The notes under the pieces were generated by a model, which saw only the letters and a list, made by a program, of their open reading frames with translations, ran no database searches and was not told the DNA's origin. Source: Hedera helix (lineage: Eukaryota; Streptophyta; Magnoliopsida; Apiales; Araliaceae). Taken from it: a stretch of DNA of 64,000 nt. Location of the stretch: the NCBI GenBank assembly GCA_947179155.2, contig OX359287.1, positions 1,537,001 through 1,601,000 on the forward strand, in the 5' to 3' direction. This document shows, piece after piece, positions 33,184 to 44,900 of the stretch. Each line of letters starts with the position of its first letter. The stretch's first letter is position 1. The position numbers and the translations under genes were made by a program.

Positions 33184-34845
33184 TTGATACTGCTCTTACA
33201 GATGTCGTCATTTGACGTGGTTCGCGTGGGCCCTCGCACCCCCTCAGGGATCATTGGCAGGCTCCGCTCGTGGATAGATAGTTTGTTACCCTCCGACCGG
33301 ATCATCGCAGAGGGTCTTTTGGGACACTCCTTGTCTCTTTTGTCATTCCAGGTGCCTCCGGGTTTTGTTGACAGCATTCTCAGTTGTTGGATCCCAGATA
33401 GACATGTTTTCAGGTTTGGGCTGGAGTATCTGACCCCCAACCTTGAGGAGTATGCTCGCTTCACCGGTTTGTCGGTGGATGGTCCCTGCGCACGGGTTAC
33501 CTCAGGCCATATGCGCCGTCAGTTCCTGACTTTTACAGGCTTGCGGAGGACAGTTCTGCTATCTATGATCTCTTCGAACCACCTTGTTCCTCTACCCTTC
33601 TTGGTTGACAGATTTGGCTCGGTGGATAGCTTCTCTCGATTCTCCAGTGATTTTTCAGTGTCTGAGGAGCGTTGGGGCGCTTTGAGAGTGGATGTTTTGA
33701 TGGTCTGTGCCATATCAGTTCTATACATGCCTGCCGGGGACGACCTCCTGGACATGCGGGTTATTGTAGCGGTTCAGGCCCTTCGGGAGAATCATACCAT
33801 CCTTCCCATGATACTTGCAGAGACTTACCTGTCGGCCTCGTATTGTCATTCCTTCTCTGGCCGCATATTCAGGGGAAGCTCTACTTTGTTATATGTATGG
33901 TTCATGAGCCACCTCAGACCCATCGAGCAGTTTTGTCGGCACGGATTTTGTTTCAGCCACAGCTTGGCCATGCAGTTCTCATTCCGTCCCCGGCGATGCA
34001 CTGATGCGGCTTCATGGAGGGAGTTCTTATCGGCCATTGAGGAGCCCTTCCATCTCCTGATCTACTCGGGTTATTGCTCCTTCCTGAGCTTCTTGACTCA
34101 TGTGCCCCCTTCTGATTTCCTCCCTCTTCTTGGTTTGAGGGGGGTGATGACTTATCATCCCTTAGCTGTCCTGGGGCAGTTTGACCAGATGCAGGATCTT
34201 CATCTTTTTACGAGAGCAGCTGACTACCGATTTCTCATATCAACTCAGACGGAGAGGGAGATGCTGAGGGTATACGATCTTTGGTCACACAGGGTCTCGG
34301 CCGAGTTTAGGGATAGTCATCCTGGTCAGACACCCGATTATATGCTATGGTTGCGAGGAGATTCTGAGATTGCTGATTTTGACCAGATTGGGGTATTGGA
34401 TGGTTCTCGAGGACTTTTCCCAGTTGAGACCAGTTTAGATGCGGTCATTCCCCCAGAGCTTTCAGAGTTAGCGCCCAGATATGATGTTGAGGTTGTTCCT
34501 GCCTCGGTACACGTCCCTTGTCCTGATTCGGCGGATCGGATCCAGAGACTAATGATTGAGGGTACCAGGCTCCGGTCAGCCTTGAGTGCTACTGAGATTG
34601 AGAGGGATACCACCCACGCTGAACGGGATGCTGCTGTACTAGCCCGTGATGTCGCCCTCTCTGCCAGCGATAGTATCCTTGAGCAGGTCAGAGTTATCAT
34701 GGAGGGCCATTCTGCGACTGTTAGTAGTGCTGCTGCCCTTTTGACTTGGATTGACATGATGGGACAGCGGATTGCGGGTGAGCCAGAGGTTTATGATGCC
34801 TCGACTATTCTGTCTATCTTGCTCCAGCTGGTTTCTGACCTGTAG
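33184..34845 (+). CDS. Tat antisense ORF, DUF7745/PMD-C-like, 553 residues, intact
   Basis: A single uninterrupted ORF on the strand opposite pol, between pol and the 3' LTR. Residues about 55-105 match the plant DUF7745-type pattern, in which a hydrophobic helix precedes W.P....F.FG...L.P.LEEY: here CWIPDRHVFRFGLEYLTPNL then EEYARFTGL. Residues about 110-420 are a helical domain without a catalytic motif. Residues about 455-500 (ERDTTHAERDAAVLARDVAL) look coiled coil. CTCTTACAG immediately precedes the ATG and may end a leader intron. Extra antisense ORFs in this position are known in Tat/Ogre elements; their function is unknown. It stays open while pol and the neighbouring PMD gene are broken. 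The domain name is from memory and should be searched. Confidence 0.7.
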   Translation: MILLLQMSSFDVVRVGPRTPSGIIGRLRSWIDSLLPSDRIIAEGLLGHSLSLLSFQVPPGFVDSILSCWIPDRHVFRFGLEYLTPNLEEYARFTGLSVDGPCARVTSGHMRRQFLTFTGLRRTVLLSMISSNHLVPLPFLVDRFGSVDSFSRFSSDFSVSEERWGALRVDVLMVCAISVLYMPAGDDLLDMRVIVAVQALRENHTILPMILAETYLSASYCHSFSGRIFRGSSTLLYVWFMSHLRPIEQFCRHGFCFSHSLAMQFSFRPRRCTDAASWREFLSAIEEPFHLLIYSGYCSFLSFLTHVPPSDFLPLLGLRGVMTYHPLAVLGQFDQMQDLHLFTRAADYRFLISTQTEREMLRVYDLWSHRVSAEFRDSHPGQTPDYMLWLRGDSEIADFDQIGVLDGSRGLFPVETSLDAVIPPELSELAPRYDVEVVPASVHVPCPDSADRIQRLMIEGTRLRSALSATEIERDTTHAERDAAVLARDVALSASDSILEQVRVIMEGHSATVSSAAALLTWIDMMGQRIAGEPEVYDASTILSILLQLVSDL

Positions 34846-35343
34846 ATGATTTTATTTCCTGCACGGACTATGTCAGTTTCATCACTATTATTTAAAAGAT
34901 AGACTTTGTAATTAAAATGTTTTGTATATATATAGAGAAATATTTATGGTTTAGTCATTTCCCTTTTTGATGCATCATCGCCCTCCATTGGATCATCATT
35001 TTATTCAGCCGATTATGATTTTGATATATTGCCTTCTTTCTTTTCTCAAGTCTTGATTGGGACTCCACAGATATTGTCGCACGACCTTCTGATTTCATCG
35101 GAGTGAGTCTTGGATTTTGGGATGATTATATGGCTAGGTTTGGGTAAGATTTGGAATGTATTTGTCAAAGTAGGGTTTCTAGGCTTTCTGGAAATGGGTT
35201 TGGTATATGGAAAAGGTGTATTATTTTGTATAGAACGGACCGCGCCATGATGGCTGCCTACGTACTCCCACAAAGTCAGGAGATTAGGTCCTACGTAGTT
35301 CGAGTTACCAAGGGACATAGAAAAAAAAAAAAATTTTTTGAAG
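34846..35343. other. Spacer between antisense ORF and pol end
   Basis: No gene. It contains an A11/T6 tract (35321-35338) and a ctacgtactcccacaaagtc block (35259-35278) of the sort often found just after pol in Tat elements. Confidence 0.5.
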
Positions 35344-38017
35344 CATAGAACCGTTTCACTGAGTCAGAATTCAGGGGCTGCGGAAATACCTCGCCATCCA
35401 TTTCTTGTAGGATGAGGGCCCCTCCAGATAGGACTTTCTTGATCACAAAGGGTCCTTCCTAATTTGGAGCGAATTTCCCTTTGGCTTCGTCTTGACAGGG
35501 CATGACCCTCTTTAGCACTAAGTAATTTTCCTTGAACTTTCGGGAGCGTATCTTTTTGTCGTACGATCGAGAGATGCGTTGCTGATACAATTGACAGTGT
35601 AATATAGCAGTCACCCTCCTTTCATCTATTAAGGCTAATTGGTCATACCGACTTTGTATCCAATCCTCCTCGTTAATCCGAGCATTGAGCAAAATTCGGA
35701 GGGACGCCATCTCCATCTCAACTGGCAAAACGGCCTCCATCCCATATACCAAGGCGTAAGGAGTTTCCCCTATAGATGTGCGAATTGATGTCCGATATGC
35801 AAACAGTGTGAGGGGCAGCAAATATGGCCATCTCCGATGATTGGCAGACATTCTCGCCATAATCCTCTTTATATTCTTATTTGCCGCCTCCACGGCCCCA
35901 TTCATTTTGGGCCTATAAATGACAGAATTGAGATGCTTGATCTTAAATTGGGCGCATAACTCCTTCATAAGGGCGTTGTTCAGATTCTTGGCATTGTCGG
36001 ACACCAAGATTTCAGGTTGTCCGTACCGGCAAATGACATTGTTCTTGATGAAACTGACTATGATTTCCTACGTTACTTTGGAGAAAGAAGCTGCCTCCAC
36101 CCATTTAGTGAAATAATCAATCATGACGAAAATGAACCGGTGGCCATTGCTCGCTTTGGGCTTCACGGGTCTGATTACATCCATACCCCACATGGAGAAA
36201 GGCCAAGGGGAAGTCATACAATGCAGTTCATTAGGAGGCGCATGAATCACATTACCGTGTGCTTGGCATTGGTAACATCGTTTGACATGATCATCACAGT
36301 CAGCCTTAAGCGATAGCCAGTAGTGCCCCGTTCTCAGAATTTTCTTGGCTAACATCGGTCCACTCATATGTGGCCCACATACTCCACCGTGCACTTCGCC
36401 CATGATTTTCTGTGCTTGAGTCTCATCTACACATCGCAACAATCCCAAGCCAACATCCCTCTTATACAGGGAATCTCCGCTTAAATAGAATTTCATTGCC
36501 ATCTTCTGGATTCTCTGCCTCTCCGTTCGGTTCGCCTGGTCGGGGAGAGATCTATCCCTCAAGTATTTCTGAATGTTATGATACCAGGGCTGATTTGGCT
36601 GAACCACATCTTCCGATAACTCTGATATATGTTCTTCGTAAGCGGGAGCATTTTGTACCGTTATCTCAATCTGGGGATTGGCTTTGCCTTTGAGTACGTG
36701 GACTAACGAAGCCAGGGTGGCCAATGCATCGACAAAGTCATTCCGCCCCTTGGGAATATGTCGGAAGGCTATGTCTTCAAATTCTTGCATTAATCGGATC
36801 ACACACCGGTGGTAGGGGAGTAACTGAAGCTCCTTAATGCCATACACCCCTGTTGCCTGTCTGATTACCAATTCTGAGTCTCCGAACACGGCTAATCTTT
36901 TCACTCCCATATTGCGGGCGAATCTCAGCCCCAATATACATCCTTCATATTCAGCCGTATTGTTTGAGTTACTGAACTGTAATTTGGTGAGAACAGGGTA
37001 TTGCTCGCCCGTAATGGAAACCAGGATTGCTCCAGCTCCAGCCCTTTCGGCATTCATGGTACCGTCGAAATACATTTTCCAAAACTGCCATTCATCATCA
37101 CACCTCGTTTGTTGGACCCACAATATGTCTTCACCCGGTAGGGAAGTTTCTAAAGGCTCCATTCCCCCTGTCGACATCTCTGATAGTTGATCTACAATCC
37201 CCTGCCCCTTCACAGCTTTTTGGGTAACATAGAGGATGTCGAATTGTTGTAGGATTAACTTCCACCTCGACAATCGACAATTCAACATCAGTCTTTCAAA
37301 TATATACTTCAAGGGATCGATTAGCGAGATCAAATAGGTAGTGTGTCCATGAAGGTAATGCTGTAACCTCATAGCAGCCCATGCCAAGGCACAACATGTT
37401 CTCTCGATCGATTTGTAATTCTGCTCACAGCTGCTGAATCTCTTGCTGAGGTAATAAATGGCATGCTCCTTGCCGAATTCATTTTTCTGCCCCAACATAC
37501 AACCCATTGCCATATCGTTCACGGATATATACATGAAAAGAGGGATCCCGTCCTTCGGTGGTACCAGCACTGGCGCTTCTGTTAATTGCTTCTTAATGGT
37601 CTGAAAGGCCTTTTGGCATTGACTGTTCCACTCTCGGGAGGCATCTTTCCTTAACAGTTTAAAGATCGGTTCGCATGTGGTTGTCAGATGGGATATGAAT
37701 CGACTGATGAAGTTTATCCTCCCCAAGAATCCCCTTATCTCTTTCTCTGTACGAGGTGCTGGCATATCCACAATGGCTTTGATCTTAGCTGGATCCAGTT
37801 CGATGCCTCGATTGCTCATCAAGAACCCAAGGAGCTTACCTGACTGAACTTCGAAGGCACATTTTGCTGGATTGAGCTTCAAATTATACTTCCTGAGCCG
37901 TTCAAATAGCTTCTTGAGGTGCGTCACATGGTCAGATTCCGCCCTTGATTTCATAATAATGTCATCCACGTAAACCTCTATCTCCTTATGCATCATGTCG
38001 TGGAATAGGGCCATCAT
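35344..38017 (-). pseudogene. Tat-lineage pol, downstream part: RT C-terminus, RNase H, second RNase H, integrase
   Basis: Read from 38017 downward. The RT catalytic YVDD lies at 37961-37972. The first RNase H follows (about 37570-37200). A second, archaeal-type RNase H, the hallmark of the Tat lineage, runs from about 37080 to 36700 with its acidic residues in MYFDG, AEYEG, FGDSEL and FVDALA. The integrase zinc finger (CYQCQ) is near 36270, and the core has D in WGMDV, D in VSDNAKN and E in VEAANKN. Two in-frame TAG codons interrupt it, at 36068-36070 and 35459-35461; coding resumes in frame after each, ending near LNSDSVKRFYA. The upstream part of the same gene resumes at 61914, beyond the inserted Tekay-like element. 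Confidence 0.9.
38013..38017. repeat. Target site duplication, left (ATCAT)
   Basis: ATCAT directly before the LTR start at 38018. It is repeated at 61909-61913 after the other LTR end, and removing the insert restores the RT reading frame of the host Tat element. Confidence 0.95.
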
Positions 38018-41000
38018 TGTGACGACCCCAAATCCGGGTTCCATAACCTCGAGTTTGGTTCTCACTATTCAACACATTACTAACAATTAAATACATACAT
38101 TGCATTTAAATATCGCGGAATAATACATATTGGTTCCCTTCAAAAGGTTACAATACCAGGGTCTATCAACCTTAACATAAAAACAGTTCCTATCATAAGG
38201 AATTACAAAAGGTTTAACAACCGTAAATACATAAATAAAGATCTAACTAGCATGCATAAGCTACTTAAGCTTTGGCCTTTCCTTTTCCCTTATCCTTCCT
38301 GGAGCAATCAGGATTATCTGAAAAATGGTTCATGATATAGCAAGAATGAGCAACTAGTTTGCTCAGCAAGTTTATAACAATCATATAGATTTAATATATC
38401 ATGAATGAATGGGAAAGATCATCAATGGTTCAACAATAGATATAACAATTGTGAATGAAACAGGATTCAAATTTTAATAAACAGAATATTTGAATCTTAA
38501 AATGCTGAGTGGTCACTAAGGACCCTGAACTAACTAGGGTATAATAGAGTTTCCTCTGACCCTTTGAGTTGTTTGGTTTTCAAGGGGATCAGCCTATTCA
38601 ACCCGCTGTATATGCATTACATTTAGTCACTGGCGCCCAAAGTCGGTTTCCCGACACAAAATCCCCTAATTTAGGGTTGTTCAATTCTCAGACTTAATAT
38701 AAGAAATCCGCACCCAACAATGGTTTGGATAAGCTTTTAAAAGTATTCAAGTTATTGAATTTAGAAACGTAATGTCTAGCTGAATTATTAGCTTAAGACA
38801 TTTTTAATACAGTTCATGAATCAAGAACTAATAAGCTTCAAATGCACTAAGTGCGATTGTATAAACAATATGGATGTGGAATAATTTTAAATAATTAAAC
38901 CACTGCAAGCTTTAACAATAAATACAAGTATGGAAACTTGTTCAACGATAATAATTGAGTAGGGTTAGAGAACTTGCCTGTTTGCTCAGCTACAATAATT
39001 GTCTAGCTTTAACTAACTTGCTTTGAAAGACCTAACATTAATAAAGTTGGTCTAATAATTAGTACGGCGTATTTGCATAACTATACGCTTAATAACGAAC
39101 TTATTTACCACACATAAGTACTAACACATAATTTACATTAGTCAAAACAATATTATTAACCTTATAGACACTTAATCATTTTAGGTTAATAATTTAATAA
39201 GTTAGAAAATATTTTTCTTAAGTGTTGGACACTTATTAAACCCTTAAACAACTTATTATAATTGTTTAATTCAATTCAATTTATTTTATTAACTCAATCT
39301 CTTTTTAATTACTATTCAATATTGATTAAATAGAAATTAATTAACTCTAGTTATTATTTAAAATCAATAATAACTAATTGTACTTACTTATTATTTAATT
39401 ATAATTAAATAATAAATAATTATTAACTTAGTTTTAACCTTCTTTAATTTAATGTTAATCAACCAATAATTAACTAAGTAATTAACCTTACTTATTATTT
39501 AATTAAGGAAATTAAATAATAGTTTACTAATCTTAATCCTCTTTAATTATTATTTAATGTCAATTAAATAATAATTAATTATTTAATTTTAATTATTATT
39601 TAAGGTTAAATAATAATCAAATCATTCTTATTTATTATTTTAATTAAATAATAAATTATTACTCTAATAACTTAATTTCCATTAATCGTTATTTAATGTT
39701 AATTAAATAATAATTAATTACTTAATTATCCTTATTTATTATTTAATAATATTTAAATAATAAATAATTAATTTATAAATTTTATCTCTCTTTAAATATT
39801 ATTTACTAGGCATTAAATAATAATTGCTAATTTATCATCTTTATTTATTATTAACATTTAAAATAATAAATAAATAATAATTTATTTAACTTAACCATGG
39901 TTTAGCTAACTAGATTAATATTTAAAATAATTAAATATTAAACTTAATGAAAAATATCCTCCCCAATATTATTTTTGTATTATTATTATTTTTGTTATAA
40001 TTTTAATTTAATTTTTAAATATTTAAATTAATTAAAATTAACCCGAATGGCATTTTCGTAAATAAGTTGAAAAAACGGACCGATGGCATTTCCGTAATTA
40101 ATTCGAAAACTGAACCGAGGGCAGAATGGTAATTCTGCCGAAAAAAACACGGAGGGGCAAAATGGTAATTTCGCCGAAAAACAGTTTCTCGCGCATTGCG
40201 CGCGTAAGCCGATGCAGGACCAAAACGGCGTCGTTTTTGAAACCCCGAAAATGGCCTCCGCGCATAACGCGCGGAGTAAAATTTCACGGACGCCAAACGA
40301 CGTCGTTTGGCTCCGCGTCCTCGGTGAACAGTGGCAGCCGCGCATTGCGCGGAAAGCCTTAAAATTTTTTTCTTCCCGCAGAACGTGAACAGTGACCAGA
40401 AAATACCCACTTTAATAAAAATTATACCATCAAGTAAGCTTTAAATGCTCAATAAAAATCCAAAAAAATTACCAATCATCTTATATTAATTTATAACATG
40501 AAAAATTAATTTTTCATGATTTAATATCAATATTTTTTTTATAAAAAATTTTACATCACATAAACTACCATAAATCATATCTTTTTGTGTATAACTCCAT
40601 TTTAAGTGATTCAAACTTTGTTTTTCTCATGATTTAATGTTCTATAATATTAGAACATCAAACCTAAGTTTTACAAAAATATTTTTGGTAATATATTTCA
40701 AAACTTGTTTACACACTACTAAATACATATTTTAGCATATAAAATATACCAAAATACAAACCAAACATATTAAACTCAAGCATGGCATAAATATTACCTC
40801 TACACATTAATAATTATATTAACATGTTTATACTAACATGGTGATTTATTTAATTTAAAAACAAAACTTTATTTAAAATAACCATTACCTTGATTTAATG
40901 GTTATCTTTCTTTTTCTTCCAAAGTAGGTGATGAGGTTTGAAGGCATGAACCAAGAACTCCTTCTCTTGGTATTTTTGCTCTCAACTATAATTTTTCTAC

Positions 41001-41951
41001 ACTCTCAAATGCTCTCTAGCTTGAAAAATGGAGGAAGAAGAATGACTAACACAATGCTCCTAATTTGCAAGTATACTTGCAATATTGATAGATACATAAT
41101 ATATCTAATAATTTTAGCCCATCATGCACCTATTGGATACTTACACAAGTTAGCCACATTAGGTGAAAAGAAGCATGGTGTCTATGTACTTTAAAAATCA
41201 ATCCAAGCAATCCTTTAATTAAATAAATAAGAAAATCAAATAATAATAATAATAATAATAAAACAACACATTCTCTCTCCTCCTTCTTGCACATGGTCGG
41301 CTGATAGCTTCTTTGGTTGTCCCAAAATGAGTGTCACATTCCACTTTTATTCAATTAATAGTTAATTTAAGTATTTTCCAAGTGGGCCAATCATTGGGCT
41401 TTAATTTAAAATATCAATTGGGCTTCTATTAAATTGTTTGGGCTACTAAATTGTCAAATTTTATTATTCTCCACTTGGGCTACTAATTGACCCATGTTGG
41501 GCTAATTTAATAATTTATACATTAATTATTCAATCCATGATTAAATACATAATTAAATGGAATAAATAATTAAATATTCTAACCCATTAGTATTAAATTA
41601 CTAAATGGACTAATAAATATTATTATTAATATTTCACATTATTTACATTAATTAATAATCATATTAATTAATTTATTATATTTAATTCACTCATTATATT
41701 CAATTTAATTGAATATTTAATTAATAGGAAACTTATCAATTATTTTGATATTAAAACTTTAGGGTTTGTTCACTAATTTAATAACATATTAGTGACCTCC
41801 TTTAATTAATTTTAGTAATTAATTACATAATTATTTAATCACATAATTAATTAATCACATGAAAAGATTTAAATAATCTCGTAAAAATAACTCGTTGGAA
41901 ATTAAATTAATAATTTAATTAATAAAGATGTGGAAATTCTAGGACATTACA
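38018..41951 (-). repeat. 3' LTR of the Tekay-like element
   Basis: TGTGACGACCCC...CTAGGACATTACA, 3934 bp. Contents: AT-hairpin array (39150-39900), a GC-rich island (40040-40350) with TGGCATTTTCG and GGTAATT phrases and CGCGCATTGCGCG and ACGACGTCGT palindromes, and otherwise AT-rich sequence. ORFs at 40015-40410 and 40928-41194 recur in the other LTR only because the LTRs are copies. They show no protein family signature. Confidence 0.95.
39150..39900. repeat. AT hairpin array in Tekay 3' LTR
   Basis: Repeated stems of the type TTATTATTTAA - loop - TTAAATAATAA (for example 39545-39575 and 39594-39620). Same place and architecture as the array at 2440-3150 but different arm sequence. Copied at 49115-49865 in the 5' LTR. 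Confidence 0.8.
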
Positions 41952-41964
41952 TTCTCCCCTCCTT
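41952..41964 (-). promoter_or_regulatory. Polypurine tract of the Tekay-like element
   Basis: The minus strand reads AAGGAGGGGAGAA, abutting the 3' LTR. Confidence 0.85.
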
Positions 41965-41998
41965 ATAAAAATTCCGTCCTCGGAATTGTAAAATAAGG

Positions 41999-44900
41999 TT
42001 ACTCAAATAAAAACGGGTAATTTGTCCTCATTTCCTCCTCTAATTCCCACGTAGATTCTTCAATGGCGTGATTCCTCCAGAGTACTTTGACAGAATGAAT
42101 TATCTTATTTCTCAGTTTCTGTTCCTTCCTATCGAGTATCTGAACAGGAACTTCTTCATAGGATAAGTCCTTCCCGACTTGAATTGGTTCATAGGAGATA
42201 ACGTGCTTGTAGTCTGGTTTGTATGGCCGTAATACCGACACGTGAAACACATTGTGAATATGTTCCAATTCAGGAGGTAAAGCTACCTCGTATGCTACTT
42301 CACCCACTCTTCTCAATATTTCGAACGGTCCTATGAACCTTGGACTCAATTTCCCCTTCTTTCCAAACCTGATCTTCCCTTTCCAGGGAGATACCTTAAT
42401 GAACACAAAACTCCCCACCTCGAAGTCTCGTTTCTGTCGATGTAAATCGGCGTATTTCTTTTGACGGTCTTGAGCTGCTACTAGCCGAGCTCTTATTACC
42501 TTGATAATTTCTACCGTCTGTTGAACCAATTCTGGCCCCAACAGTCGGCGTTCTCCTACCTCATCCCAACATAGAGGTGTTCTGCATTTTCTGCCATATA
42601 AAGCTTCGTAAGGCGGCATACCTATGCTCGCATGATAACTGTTGTTATATGCAAACTCAACTAGTGGTAGATGGATTTCCCAACTGCCCTTGAAATCCAT
42701 TACGCAGGCCCTGAGCATATCTTCCAATGTCTGAATTGTTCTCTCACTTTGCCCATCGGTCTGCGGATGATACGCTGTACTCATTCTCAACTGTGTCCCC
42801 AATCTCTCCTGAAGACTTCTCCAAAATTTTGACGTGAAGCGCGGATCTCTGTCTGACACAATCGATACCGGCACCCCATGTCTTGAAACTATCTCTTTGA
42901 TGTACAATTTGGACAACTGATCCAAACTGAACCTAATCTTGATCGGCAAAAAGTGCGCTGACTTTGTTAGCCGATCCACAATCACCCAAATTGCGTCATA
43001 TCCCTTCTGTGTTGCTGGAAGTCCTACCACAAAATCCATTGTGATATGCTCCCATTTCCACTCAGGAATTTCTAACGGCTGTAACAATCCACTTGGTCTC
43101 TGATGTTCGGCCTTTACCCTTTGACAAGTTAGGCATCGGCTGACACATTCTGCAACCTCCCTCTTTAAATTCGGCCACCAAAAATGCTGACGTAGATCTT
43201 GATACATCTTCGTACTCCCCGGATGTATCGAGTATCTTGTACTGTGGGCCTCTTGCAAAATTTCCTCTCGTAATTCAGGCACTAGCGGTACCCAAACACG
43301 ATTTTCAAATCTCAGCAATCCCATGCTATCAATTTTAAACTTGACATCTTCTCCATCGGTCATCCTCTTCCGGATTCTGTCACATTCCTCATCTTTGTCT
43401 TGAGCCTCTTTCACCCTATCTAACAAGGTTGGGCTCACCTCGACTTCTATTGACTCGTTTGGACTTCTCACTTCCAACTCCATTCGAGCCATCTCTTGAA
43501 CCAATTGTTCTTGATCTGTCAATATGAACAATTTCTCCCTGCTCTTTCTACTCAGAGCATCCGCTACTACGTTGGCCTTGCCGGGATGATATAGAATTTC
43601 ACAATCATAATCTTTGATCAATTCCAACCATCTCCGTTGCCTCATATTCAGCTCCTTCTGTGTGAAGATATACTTCAGACTCTTATGGTCTGTGAATATC
43701 TCACATTTTTCTCCGTACAGATAATGTCTCCAAATTTTAAGGGCAAACACTACCGCTGCCAGCTCCAAGTCGTGGGTAGGATATCCCTTCTCATAATCTT
43801 TTAATTGTCTGGACGCATACGCAACGACTTTGCCGTTTTGCATAAGCACACAGCCAAGCCCCTTGTGCGATGCATCACTGTAGACCGTAAAACCTCCTGT
43901 ATCGTCTGGTAAGGTCAATACAGGTGCTTCACTAAGTCTTTTCTTTAACTCCTGAAAACTTTCCTCACACTTCTCTGTCCACACGTATTTCACCGTCTTT
44001 CTTGTTAAGTTGGTCAACGGTGTTGCTATCTTTGAGAAGTCTTGAATGAACCTCCGATAGTAACCCGCTAACCCTAAGAAACTTCTTACTTCTGTCGGCG
44101 TCCTTGGTTGCTCCCAATTCATTACCGATTCAACCTTCGCCGGATCAACCGAAACTCCCTCCTTGTCAATAACATGACCTAAAAATTGAACTCTTTCCAA
44201 CCAGAATTCACACTTTGAAAACTTAGCGTACAACCGCTCCTTCCGTAAAACCTCCAACACCAATCTTAGGTGTTCAACATGCTCCTCCTCCGTTTTGGAA
44301 TACACCAGAATATCGTCAATGAACACGACTACAAATTTATCCAAGTATTGCTTGAATATTCTGTTCATCATGTCCATAAATGCGGCTGGCGCATTCGTTA
44401 GTCCAAACGACATCACCAGAAACTCATAATGCCCATATCGAGTTCTGAATGCCGTCTTGGGTATATCCTCCTTCCTGACTTTCAACTGATGATAACCAGT
44501 CCTTAAGTCAATCTTTGAAAAGTACTTCGCCCCTTTCAATTGATCGAAAAGATCGTCAATTCTTGGTAACGGGTACTTGTTCTTAATTGTCACCTTATTC
44601 AGCTCTCTATAATCCATACACAATCTCATCGATCCATCCTTCTTCTTTACAAACAGCACCGGTGCTCCCCATGGAGAAACACTTGGCTGAATGTACTTAT
44701 TGTCTAACAACTCCTGCAATTGCACCATCAATTCCTTTAGTTCTACCGGAGCCATCCTATATGGTGCTTTCGATATCGGTGCTGTCCCCGGTACTAAATC
44801 AATCACAAATTCTATCTCCCTGTCCGGCGGTAAACCCGGCAGTACATCTGGAAAAACATCCGTAAACTCCCTAACTACTGGTATTTGCTCCATCTCGGGA

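Noticed and set aside
33141..34757. Minus-strand ORFs under the 553-residue gene (33141-33464, 33519-33755, 34338-34757)
   Set aside because: They are shadows of the plus-strand ORF with no family signature.
38018..38065. Upstream start of the Tat pol ORF (MRTKLEVMEPGF...)
   Set aside because: The first ~16 residues are translated from the inserted Tekay LTR, not from the Tat element. The true sequence continues from 61914.
40015..40410. Basic 131-residue minus-strand ORF in the LTR, repeated at 49980-50375
   Set aside because: It is present twice only because both LTRs are copies. Arg-rich composition comes from the CpG-rich island, and two overlapping frames are equally open.
40928..41194. 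88-residue plus-strand ORF, repeated at 60885-61151
   Set aside because: It lies in the LTR, antisense to the element, with no domain. Its recurrence is explained by LTR duplication.
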